Origin: Enterococcaceae bacterium
GTDB lineage: Bacteria; Bacillota; Bacilli; Lactobacillales; Catellicoccaceae
NCBI GenBank assembly: GCA_030150665.1
Contig: JASLFJ010000020.1
Span: forward strand, 1-6,043
Direction: 5' to 3'
DNA: 6,043 bases
Shown: piece after piece, positions 1 through 5,247 of the stretch
How the letters are laid out: each line of letters opens with the position of its first letter
Position numbering within the stretch: the first letter of the stretch is position 1
The notes under the pieces: generated by a model
What the model saw: only the letters and a program-made list of their open reading frames with translations
What the model was told of the DNA's origin: nothing
The model's database searches: none
Translations under genes and position numbers: made by a program

Positions 1-230
1 ATTGCAATACTATCTACTTCTTTTAGCCAAGTTAATTCTTTTTTAAGTTGTGTTAACTGAAGAGAACAAGTACGATAAGTTAACCCTTTTCCTGTTTCTT
101 TGTAAGTATTGTTCCATTTTGCTAAAAAATGATTAAATACAAATCGAGAACACCCAAATGTTTTATTAATTAATATTTCTTGTTCTTTGTTTGGGTAGAT
201 TCTAAATTTATATGCCTTATGTACCATCAT
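1..230 (-). CDS. tnpB: TnpB RNA-guided nuclease, N-terminal part (3' end outside window)
   Basis: The minus strand from 230 reads MMVHKAYKFRIYPNKEQE and then ILINKTFGCSRFVFNHFLAK, the standard opening of IS200/IS605 OrfB/TnpB, including the N-terminal helix-turn-helix-like segment. About 76 codons are open to the window edge. The family is usually about 370-430 residues, so the RuvC-like nuclease domain and zinc finger are not visible and activity cannot be judged. TnpB proteins are RNA-guided DNA endonucleases, ancestors of Cas12, that help retain the element. A strong GGAGG at 240-244 sits 9 nt before the ATG at 230. A second ATG follows at once at 227, 12 nt from the GGAGG, so 230 is preferred. 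A near-perfect promoter lies at 262-290. The gene is divergent from the RHH-tnpA pair. Identification is secure; intactness is unknown. Confidence 0.93.
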   Translation of the reverse strand, partial: MMVHKAYKFRIYPNKEQEILINKTFGCSRFVFNHFLAKWNNTYKETGKGLTYRTCSLQLTQLKKELTWLKEVDSIA

Positions 231-258
231 TGACTTTCACCTCCTTTTAGTATATATT
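230..258 (+). promoter_or_regulatory. Promoter of the RHH-tnpA pair, TTGACT-N17-TATATT
   Basis: TTGACT (230-235), a 17-nt spacer and TATATT (253-258) give a good sigma-A-type promoter with a predicted start near 265. Its -35 box shares base 230 with the tnpB start codon, and its -10 is only 3 bp from the tnpB -10. Two polymerases could hardly occupy both promoters at once. Confidence 0.6.
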
Positions 259-300
259 AATAGTATATGTGAATTATTAGTGTATGTCAATAGTATGTGC
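248..300 (+). repeat. Four TAGTrTATGT-like direct repeats, candidate operator
   Basis: Ten-base units start at 248 (TAGTATATAT), 261 (TAGTATATGT), 278 (TAGTGTATGT) and 291 (TAGTATGTGC). The offsets are 13, 17 and 13, so the units form two pairs with equal internal spacing. Units 2 and 3 cover the -10 and part of the -35 of the tnpB promoter, and unit 1 overlaps the -10 of the opposite promoter. Ribbon-helix-helix repressors typically bind short repeats of this kind, and such a gene begins at 323. Autoregulation is inference. AT-rich promoter sequence could produce part of the similarity by chance. Confidence 0.5.
262..290 (-). promoter_or_regulatory. tnpB promoter, TTGACA-N17-TATACT
   Basis: On the minus strand, TTGACA (290-285) is followed by exactly 17 nt and TATACT (267-262). 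That is a perfect -35 and a -10 one base from consensus. Transcription should start near 255, giving a leader of about 25 nt that contains the GGAGG of tnpB. The promoter overlaps the plus-strand promoter at 230-258 on its downstream side. Confidence 0.75.
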
Positions 301-322
301 TTTTTAAGGGAGTGTGATACAT

Positions 323-457
323 ATGGAACGTGTACCCAAATTAATTAAGTTTCCTATCGATTTAGTAGTAAGGATTGAGGAGTATCAAAAAAAGAATAAT
401 ATTAAAAGTTTTTCAGGTACTGTTTACGAACTCATTCGTAAAGGCTTGGAAAAGTAA
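323..457 (+). CDS. Small ribbon-helix-helix-like protein coupled to tnpA
   Basis: This 44-codon ORF reads MERVPKLIKFPIDLVVRIEE onward and ends ELIRKGLEK. The layout fits a minimal ribbon-helix-helix (CopG/Arc-like) DNA-binding domain: a strand at about residues 6-13 (KLIKFPID), helix A at about 14-26, a turn at NIKSFSG, and helix B at about 31-44. AAGGGAG at 306-312 lies 10 nt before the ATG. The stop and the tnpA start share a base (TAATG, 455-459), so translation is probably coupled. The likely role is DNA binding at the repeats in its own upstream region, or as an accessory to transposition. The fold is assigned by eye from the residue pattern, and no function is shown by the sequence. The frame is intact although tnpA is not. 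Confidence 0.75.
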   Translation: MERVPKLIKFPIDLVVRIEEYQKKNNIKSFSGTVYELIRKGLEK

Positions 458-855
458 TGGAATATATCTCTGAAAATCATCGTAGACACTTGCTTATATG
501 TCATTTGATATTTATTTGTAACTATCGAAAAAAGTTATTATTAAAAGTCGGTGATGATATTCAAGCTGAAATCGAATCAACAGCGAATCATTACGGTTGG
601 CAAGTTACTAAACAAGAAATAGACCCAGACCCTATTCATATCCTAATCAGATATTCCCCGAAATGGAGTATTCTTGAAATCGTTAGATTATTGAAGCAAC
701 TCACAACTTATCGAATGCGTTAAAAGCATAACAAATATCTTTCTCAGCATTTTTGGAAAGAACGAAGCTTTTGGAGTGATGGATATTTTTCTTGCAGTAT
801 TGGAAATGTAAGCAAAGAGATTATCCTAAAATATATTCAAGAACAAGGTCATTAG
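457..855 (+). pseudogene. tnpA: IS200/IS605 TnpA (Y1 HUH transposase), nonsense-disrupted
   Basis: The reading frame gives a typical 132-residue Y1 transposase interrupted by TAA at 721-723 (codon 89). The first 88 residues carry the family blocks HLLICHLIFICNYRKKLL and EIVRLLKQLTTYR. After the stop the same frame continues with HFWKERSFWSDGYF and ends KYIQEQGH before TAG at 853-855. The catalytic tyrosine should be Y126 in the YxxxQ motif (Y126, Q130), so the 88-residue product lacks it. Normally TnpA cuts single-stranded element ends with a metal held by the HUH pair. Here the motif reads P59-I60-H61 in DPDPIHILI, where family members have HIH, so a metal ligand also seems lost. No frameshift is needed, since both halves share a frame. 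The start at 457 overlaps the RHH stop. A CAA-to-TAA transition is a plausible origin for the stop. Confidence 0.88.
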
Positions 856-864
856 GGCTTACAT

Positions 865-887
865 CCCCTAGCCTAAAGGCATAGGGG
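865..887. repeat. Subterminal imperfect hairpin of the IS end
   Basis: CCCCTA (865-870) plus GCC pairs with GGC, then a bulged A (881), then TAGGGG (882-887), around a TAAA loop (874-877). A GC-rich stem with one bulged base close to the element end is the form TnpA recognises in IS608-like elements. On the plus strand it is followed by TTTT, so it may also weakly terminate the tnpA transcript. The sequence 888-947 shows only AT-rich DNA with no recognisable feature. Confidence 0.65.
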
Positions 888-947
888 TTTTACGCTCATC
901 TTATAAATTACAATCATTTTCAAATTTTTAATGCGAATACATCATAT

Positions 948-1469
948 TTAATTAACAAGTTTCTCATATCCAAATCTTTTACCCGAAGAACTTTCAGTCA
1001 CATACACAATACCACAATACTGAAAGCCAGTTTTTTGAATGACATGTTGCATTTGCTTATTATCAGGATGTGTATCAATACGTACAGATCGATAGTTCAA
1101 ATGTTTAGAAATTTGAATAAGCTCTTTTAATAAAGAATATCCTAAAGACTTTCCTTTCATAGAAGGGGAAACTGCGACTTTATGAATTGCAGTATAAGGC
1201 TCACTTAAATTAAGCCACTGTCCATCTATAATCTCATCATAACTTGGATCTTTTTCTAACCATAAGGCAGCAGTTGCAACAATATGCTGATTGTACTCAT
1301 AAACATACGTACGTTCTTTGCTTATATCTTCTACTATACTTAATCGATCAGGTCCATCTGTTTGCCACTGATCAATACCTTGTGCTTTTAAATAATCTTT
1401 AGCTTCTGAAAATAAAGAGAGTAGTTGTGGAATATCTTGATGTGTTGCTTTTCTTAATATCAAATTCAT
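948..1469 (-). CDS. GNAT family N-acetyltransferase
   Basis: The 173-residue protein has the GNAT fold order: an N-terminal strand and helix (LRKATHQDIPQLLSLF, 4-20), central strands with VATAALWLE (64-72), the acetyl-CoA strand and loop IHKVAVSPSMKGKSLGYSLL (95-114), and the late block RIDTHPDNKQMQ...TGFQYCGI (130-154). Such enzymes move an acetyl group from acetyl-CoA to an amine. The substrate cannot be read from sequence. In the pyrophosphate loop the usual R/Q-x-x-G-x-G reads K105-G-K-S108-L-G110, so the first key glycine is a serine; activity may be altered but is not excluded. AAAGGAAAGG precedes the ATG, ending about 7 nt from it. The gene is divergent from ccdA, with 65 bp between the starts. 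No clear terminator is visible between its stop and the IS. Confidence 0.88.
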   Translation of the reverse strand: MNLILRKATHQDIPQLLSLFSEAKDYLKAQGIDQWQTDGPDRLSIVEDISKERTYVYEYNQHIVATAALWLEKDPSYDEIIDGQWLNLSEPYTAIHKVAVSPSMKGKSLGYSLLKELIQISKHLNYRSVRIDTHPDNKQMQHVIQKTGFQYCGIVYVTESSSGKRFGYEKLVN

Positions 1470-1503
1470 AGGCGCACCTTTCCTTTATCTGTTAAATTTG
1501 GTA

Positions 1504-1530
1504 TGCTATATTTATAAATACTATAGGAGG
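1504..1530 (+). promoter_or_regulatory. Extended -10 promoter and ribosome binding site of ccdA
   Basis: TGCTATATT (1504-1512) is an extended -10 with only a weak -35 (TTTATC at 1484-1489, 17-nt spacer). The predicted start is near 1519. AGGAGG (1525-1530) follows, only 4 nt before the ATG, so the leader is very short. A perfect 12-bp palindrome, TATTTATAAATA (1509-1520), overlaps the -10 and start region and could be a small operator or chance. Confidence 0.4.
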
Positions 1531-1534
1531 TATT

Positions 1535-2221
1535 ATGTTTGCATTTATATTATTTTTAGAAGGAATCTTAACATTTATTTCACCCTGTATTTTGCCATTA
1601 ATGCCGGTCTACTTTTCATATTTTTTAAGAGTAGATACTGAGGATAAAACACAGCACTTATCTTTAAAAAAAATGCTTGCTTTTATTTTAGGATTTTCAA
1701 GTATTTTTGTACTCATGGGTATTTTAGCTGGATCATTAACCCAGTACTTAACAATGTATCAATCAATCATTCAACTGATTGCTGGAATTTTTATTATACT
1801 GGCAGGGATTAATCTTTTAGGCCTTTATAAATTACCTTATTTTTCACTTCAAAAGTACTTACCCCAAGTAAAAGTAAACAATCATAAAGCAAAATTTTTA
1901 CCTCTCTTTTTATTTGGTGCCATATTTGCCTTAGGTTGGAGTCCTTGTATGAGTATTTTTCTAGGAACGGCCCTACTCATTGCCAGTCAAAGTCAATCGA
2001 TGCTACTTGGCGGAGGATTACTGCTTATTTATTCTTTAGGAATCGCACTTCCTTTTGTCATCACGACTTACTTTTTAGAGTCACTAAAAGATAGTATTCA
2101 GTGGATTAAAAAGCATTACAATACCATTAATATTATATCCGGTATTTTATTAATTATTGTAGGCATTCTCATGGCTACAGGATGGATTAATTATTTACAA
2201 CTATTAGTTAGGAGATCATAA
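1535..2221 (+). CDS. ccdA: CcdA-type thiol-disulfide transporter
   Basis: This 228-residue, six-helix membrane protein belongs to the CcdA/DsbD transmembrane family, which passes electrons from cytoplasmic thioredoxin to extracytoplasmic thioredoxin-like partners. Two internally repeated halves each carry the proline-flanked catalytic motif: SPC18ILP in helix 1 and SPC138MS in helix 4. These are the only cysteines in the protein, as expected for the redox pair. The hydrophobic segments lie at about 3-29, 47-67, 77-97, 122-151, 157-180 and 196-216. Its length matches CcdA (about 220-240) rather than full DsbD. The tlpA-like gene begins 3 nt after the stop, a classic ccdA-thioredoxin operon. 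In Gram-positives such pairs serve cytochrome c maturation or reduction of surface proteins, as in the pneumococcal CcdA-Etrx pairs that feed MsrAB2. No cytochrome or msr gene is in view. Confidence 0.95.
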   Translation: MFAFILFLEGILTFISPCILPLMPVYFSYFLRVDTEDKTQHLSLKKMLAFILGFSSIFVLMGILAGSLTQYLTMYQSIIQLIAGIFIILAGINLLGLYKLPYFSLQKYLPQVKVNNHKAKFLPLFLFGAIFALGWSPCMSIFLGTALLIASQSQSMLLGGGLLLIYSLGIALPFVITTYFLESLKDSIQWIKKHYNTINIISGILLIIVGILMATGWINYLQLLVRRS

Positions 2222-2224
2222 ACA

Positions 2225-2788
2225 ATGAAGAAAAAAGTATGGATTCCCTTAATAATACTTGTGATTACCATTATCGCAAGTAGTATTTTATATAAAAAAT
2301 ATCAAGATTCCATTGATATAGCATCCATTAATCAAGAAAATGAAGTTCAAAAATCAGCTTCCGTATCAAATATCAATCATCCTGCCTTAAATTTTAGCTT
2401 TACTAATGAAGATGATAAGTCCTTTATGTTAGCTGATTTTATTGGTAAACCCATTGTCTTAAATTTTTGGGCAAGTTGGTGTCCGCCGTGTCGTAATGAA
2501 ATGCCTATTTTTCAAAAAGCTTATGATGAGTATCCAGAAGTAACCTTTTTACTGATTAATCAAACAGCTAGTCCAAGAGAATCTATGAGTAAAGCCCTTG
2601 CATTTATGAAAGATCACGACTTAACAATGCCTATTTATTTTGATAGAATCCAATCAGCGGGTAGTATTTATCAGCTAACCGCACTACCGCAAACATATTT
2701 TATTGATGCTGAAGGAGAAATTATTGCTCGAATTGCAGGGGAAACTACAGAAGAATTATTTAAAGCTAATTTAGAAAAAATATTATAA
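2225..2788 (+). CDS. Membrane-anchored TlpA/ResA-like thioredoxin
   Basis: The 187-residue protein has a short positive N-terminus (MKKK), one membrane segment at about 6-23, a linker to about 52, and a TlpA/ResA/AhpC-type thioredoxin domain from about 53 to the end. The active site is W85-C86-P-P-C89 and the cis-proline is P155 (TALPQTYFID). C86 and C89 are the only cysteines. There is no lipobox, so it is tethered by its helix, unlike lipoprotein Etrx proteins. It should act outside the membrane as a thiol reductant kept reduced by the CcdA encoded 3 nt upstream. AGGAG at 2210-2214 lies inside the end of ccdA, 10 nt before the ATG. The target is not identifiable here: cytochrome c apoproteins, surface methionine sulfoxide reductase or other exported cysteines are all possible. 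A terminator follows 11 nt after the stop. Confidence 0.93.
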   Translation: MKKKVWIPLIILVITIIASSILYKKYQDSIDIASINQENEVQKSASVSNINHPALNFSFTNEDDKSFMLADFIGKPIVLNFWASWCPPCRNEMPIFQKAYDEYPEVTFLLINQTASPRESMSKALAFMKDHDLTMPIYFDRIQSAGSIYQLTALPQTYFIDAEGEIIARIAGETTEELFKANLEKIL

Positions 2789-2799
2789 TATGCTTTATG

Positions 2800-2829
2800 A
2801 AAAACACCACTGAATCTTGGTGTTTTTTT
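2800..2829 (+). terminator. Intrinsic terminator of ccdA-tlpA, probably bidirectional
   Basis: AAAAACACCA (2800-2809) pairs perfectly with TGGTGTTTTT (2818-2827) around an 8-nt loop, and the T-run reaches 2829. The stem ends right at the stop codon of the convergent tauE gene (2828-2830). On the minus strand the descending arm also gives TTTTT, so it can serve both transcripts. Confidence 0.85.
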
Positions 2830-3601
2830 ACAACTGAAACCATTGAAAAATACTTAGTAGAAAAATACCAATAATAACCGATTGATAAATCATATTAACC
2901 CAACGTTCTGATAATACTCCTCGTAACTTACTACCTAAAAGGCCTCCAATAATGGCTGCTGGAAAAATATAATAAAGCATTGATAAATCATACACTTGAT
3001 AACCCGTAGTCATACCGATAGTAAACAACTTACTACTTTGAGAAATTAAAATAATCCATAAAGACATATTCGCTGCTTCTTTAATATTAAAAGAAAATAA
3101 ATACATCAGTAGTGCCACATTCATGGGCCCTCCACCAATACCAATAAAGCTTGCAACTGCACCAAGCAATAAACTTGTCATTAAAAAGGATATGTTCGAA
3201 CGAAATTCTTTATGAGTTATCGAAGGAAGTCCTAATATATATGCAATAATTAATGTCATCAATAACAGAATGATTTGTAATTTTTCAACCAATGCCTGAT
3301 GAGTTACTTGTCCTAATAATGTAGCAAATAAATAATTACCTAATACACCGCCTAAAATACTGCCAATCCCCAAATAAAGCAGATAAGATATCGGATAGGT
3401 TTTTAGTGTTTTTTTATTTCTATAACTTGAAACAAGAGACATCATCCAAACAGCACAACTAGAATAAAATGTAATCGCAGCTAATGAATGATGGCCAATC
3501 GCATCAAAAATCGGTTTAATGAGTACACCTCCACCAATCCCTGCAAGGGCTCCAATAGTATTAGCTATAATAATAATAATAAAATATAACCAACCGATCA
3601 T
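2828..3601 (-). CDS. TauE/SafE (TSUP) family membrane permease
   Basis: The protein (257 residues from the start chosen here) is almost entirely hydrophobic, with about eight predicted helices in two halves. Each half opens with the glycine-rich TSUP signature: GALAGIGGGVLIKP at about 17-30 and GAVASFIGIGGGPMNVAL at about 147-164. Family members move small sulfur or organic anions (sulfite, sulfolactate, sulfoacetate, thiosulfate-type substrates); the actual substrate cannot be read. The longest ORF begins at 3610, but AAGGGGG directly touches that ATG with no spacer, whereas it lies 9 nt before the ATG at 3601. I therefore prefer 3601, which removes MKF. A good promoter sits at 3631-3659. 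The gene lies after the PTS-lyase-ridA operon but behind its terminator, so it is transcribed separately, and it converges on the thioredoxin gene. Confidence 0.9.
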   Translation of the reverse strand: MIGWLYFIIIIIANTIGALAGIGGGVLIKPIFDAIGHHSLAAITFYSSCAVWMMSLVSSYRNKKTLKTYPISYLLYLGIGSILGGVLGNYLFATLLGQVTHQALVEKLQIILLLMTLIIAYILGLPSITHKEFRSNISFLMTSLLLGAVASFIGIGGGPMNVALLMYLFSFNIKEAANMSLWIILISQSSKLFTIGMTTGYQVYDLSMLYYIFPAAIIGGLLGSKLRGVLSERWVNMIYQSVIIGIFLLSIFQWFQL

Positions 3602-3630
3602 AAACTTCATCCCCCTTTTTTATTAAGTTT

Positions 3631-3659
3631 ATCATAAAAAAAACACTTAATGTTGGCAA
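3631..3659 (-). promoter_or_regulatory. tauE promoter, TTGCCA-N17-TATGAT, inside the ridA terminator
   Basis: On the minus strand TTGCCA (3659-3654) and TATGAT (3636-3631) are 17 nt apart, each one base from consensus. The predicted start near 3624 gives a leader of about 23 nt to the ATG at 3601. The -35 spans the loop edge of the upstream terminator hairpin, and the spacer is that hairpin's descending arm and T-run. Confidence 0.65.
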
Positions 3660-3687
3660 AACTAAGCACCAACATTAAGTGTTTTTT
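3636..3687 (-). terminator. Strong intrinsic terminator of the PTS-lyase-ridA operon
   Basis: A perfect 19-bp stem (3638-3656 with 3669-3687) encloses a 12-nt loop. Read on the minus strand it follows the ridA stop (3690) by 2 nt and ends in eight T residues (3643-3636). The plus-strand read ends in six T, so it could stop transcripts in both directions. Confidence 0.9.
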
Positions 3688-3689
3688 CA

Positions 3690-4064
3690 TTATTTAACAG
3701 CAATACACTCAATTTCAATGAGTCCACCTGCAGGTAAAGCTCCGACTTGAAATGCACTACGTGCAGGATGATCTTCTGTAAAATACGTGCCATAAATTTG
3801 ATTCATCGCTTCAAAATCATTAATATCTTTTAATAAAACGAGTGTTTTAACAATATTTTCTTTTGTAAGTCCCGCTTCTTTCAGTAAAATATCAATATTT
3901 TTAAAAGCATTTTGTGTTTGTTCTACAATATCTTTACCCATCTCTTTCGTTTCTGGATCAATACCTAATTGACCTGATAAATAATATGTAGTTCCTGATG
4001 CTTTAACAACATGAGAATAAGGCCCTAATTGACTAAGTTGAGCTGCATTAATAGTTTCTTTCAT
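3690..4064 (-). CDS. ridA: RidA family enamine/imine deaminase
   Basis: The 124-residue protein shows the RidA/YjgF pattern throughout: GPYSHVV (14-20), YLSGQLGIDPET (28-39), the mid block NAFKNIDILLKEAGL (52-66), and the C-terminal HPARSAFQVGALPAGGLIEIE (99-119). R102 matches the conserved arginine that binds the substrate carboxylate (Arg105 in E. coli RidA), and E119 the conserved acidic residue. RidA hydrolyses reactive 2-aminoacrylate and related enamines made by PLP enzymes, sparing other PLP enzymes. A longer start at 4079 exists, but GGAGG (4077-4073) lies within that extension, 8 nt before the ATG at 4064, so 4064 is the true start. That ATG is 1 nt after the stop of the PLP lyase gene, and the ribosome binding site is the lyase's last codons, so the two genes are translationally linked. 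Confidence 0.95.
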   Translation of the reverse strand: MKETINAAQLSQLGPYSHVVKASGTTYYLSGQLGIDPETKEMGKDIVEQTQNAFKNIDILLKEAGLTKENIVKTLVLLKDINDFEAMNQIYGTYFTEDHPARSAFQVGALPAGGLIEIECIAVK

Positions 4065-4065
4065 T

Positions 4066-5247
4066 TTAAATTCCTCCATATACTTTGGTAAGTGCTTGAT
4101 TTAAATCTTGAATTAATATTTCAGGGGACTCTAATCCAATAAACATGCGAATATGCGTACTAGATAAGCCCCTTTCTATTAGCTGCTGCTGATTTGTTCC
4201 TTTATTGGCTGGTAATACTAAACTTTCAAATCCTCCCCAGCTGACACCTATTGAAAATACCTTTAACTCATTCACAAATTCTACCATCTTTTCAAAAGAA
4301 GGATCGGTCAAACTAATCGCAAGTAACGATCCATATCCTGATAAATACTTCTGAGCTAATTGCTTTTGCTCTGAAGATGCAGTCATTGGATGATAAATAC
4401 GATGAACTCTTGGATCTTCCATTAAATATTGAATCACACGTTGCACGGATTGATCAAATTGTTGCATACGTACCGGAAGAGTTCTAATACCTCGCAAGGC
4501 TAGCCAAGAATTAAAAGGAGCATTGACTGATCCTAAAGCATGATGTCCTCTTATAGAGATAAGATCTACTAGCTCTTTAGAACCAATAACAGCACCTGCT
4601 ACAATATCTGAATGCCCACCTACATATTTGGATAAGGAATGAATCACTAGATCAATGTGAAAAGCTAGTGGATCTTGAAATAAAGGGGAGGCCCAAGTAC
4701 CATCTAAAACAGTGTATATACCTCTACTTCGCGCAATAGATGCTATTTTCTCCAAATCCAGTAACTCAAATTTTTGTGATGAAGGACTTTCAAAATAAAT
4801 AATCTTTGTGTTCTCTTGTAAATAGTCCTCAATATCATCAGTAGTTTCAACATCTATTCGATCCATTGCTACACCAAATCTTGATAGGTCTTTAACAAAT
4901 TGAACAGATTCTCCGTAAATAGTATTAACCATTAAAACATGGTCTCCTGATGATAATAAACTGAATAATGTTGCAGAAATAGCACCCATACCTGAGCCAA
5001 ATACTCGACAGCATTCGCCACCACATAGTGCTGCCAATTTATCTTCTAATAACTTTGTTGTAGGATTAGCTCCTCTTGTATATACAAAGTTGCTTTTTTC
5101 ATCCTTACTATCTTCCATAAATTCTTCATACGAAGGATAATAAAAAGATGAGGTCTGAACAATATCTGGTGCCATAGGAATATAGTTTGCATATTCTTTA
5201 TCTACTTCACTACAAATTGTTTCAAAATCTCTAACATATTTATGCAT
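4066..5247 (-). CDS. Cys/Met metabolism PLP-dependent lyase (cystathionine beta/gamma-lyase-like)
   Basis: The 393-residue, full-length enzyme is of the trans-sulfuration PLP family (fold type I; MetB, MetC, MGL relatives). Visible landmarks are YTRGANPT (56-63; Y56 and R58 contact the phosphate from the partner subunit), FGSGMGAISA (83-92), Y111, the cofactor aspartate D182 (VLDGTWASP), the Schiff-base lysine K207 in HSLSKYVGGHSD, and R367 in IRMFIGLE, which binds the substrate carboxylate. Members cleave or form C-S bonds in cystathionine, cysteine, methionine or homoserine esters; the sequence alone does not settle which. Coupling to ridA favours beta-elimination that releases 2-aminoacrylate. 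The family often has RYSRxxNPT; here it is YTRGANPT. GGAG lies 7 nt before the ATG. The first 8 nt overlap the end of the PTS gene (ATGCATAA). I leave the symbol empty because metC, metB and mgl are all possible. Confidence 0.9.
   Translation of the reverse strand: MHKYVRDFETICSEVDKEYANYIPMAPDIVQTSSFYYPSYEEFMEDSKDEKSNFVYTRGANPTTKLLEDKLAALCGGECCRVFGSGMGAISATLFSLLSSGDHVLMVNTIYGESVQFVKDLSRFGVAMDRIDVETTDDIEDYLQENTKIIYFESPSSQKFELLDLEKIASIARSRGIYTVLDGTWASPLFQDPLAFHIDLVIHSLSKYVGGHSDIVAGAVIGSKELVDLISIRGHHALGSVNAPFNSWLALRGIRTLPVRMQQFDQSVQRVIQYLMEDPRVHRIYHPMTASSEQKQLAQKYLSGYGSLLAISLTDPSFEKMVEFVNELKVFSIGVSWGGFESLVLPANKGTNQQQLIERGLSSTHIRMFIGLESPEILIQDLNQALTKVYGGI

Larger units (their letters stand above)
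1..905. mobile_element. IS200/IS605-family element, partial, divergent tnpB and RHH-tnpA
   Basis: The stretch carries the two signature genes of the IS200/IS605 family facing away from each other: tnpB on the minus strand, cut by the window edge, and a Y1-type tnpA on the plus strand. A subterminal imperfect hairpin lies just past tnpA at 865-887. The divergent layout resembles IS605 rather than the collinear IS608 or ISDra2. The right boundary is not exact, because these elements have no terminal inverted repeats or target duplications; about 905 is an estimate, some 19 nt beyond the hairpin foot, where related elements are cleaved. The other end, and any omega RNA overlapping the tnpB 3' end, lie outside the window. 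tnpA is broken, so the copy could move only if a related TnpA acts in trans. Confidence 0.85.

Noticed and set aside
248..300. CRISPR array
   Set aside because: The units are only 10 bases, imperfect and separated by 3-7 nt, with no spacers or cas genes. They overlap promoters.
457..723. Complete 88-residue TnpA-like protein
   Set aside because: The same frame continues after the TAA with the conserved C-terminal blocks and the catalytic tyrosine, so it is a nonsense-disrupted gene and not a short natural form.
721..723. Programmed stop readthrough or recoding of TAA in tnpA
   Set aside because: There is no recoding context, and the HUH histidine also appears lost, so decay is simpler. TAA is used as a true stop elsewhere in the window.
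865..887. Terminator of the GNAT gene
   Set aside because: On the minus strand no T-run follows the stem, and the bulged GC stem next to tnpA fits an IS-end hairpin better.
2800..2829. Regulatory attenuator ahead of a plus-strand gene
   Set aside because: No plus-strand gene follows. It sits between two convergent genes and is a plain terminator.
4066..4079. A 14-nt coding overlap between the PLP lyase gene and ridA
   Set aside because: The overlap exists only if ridA starts at 4079. The ribosome binding site position supports 4064, which removes it.
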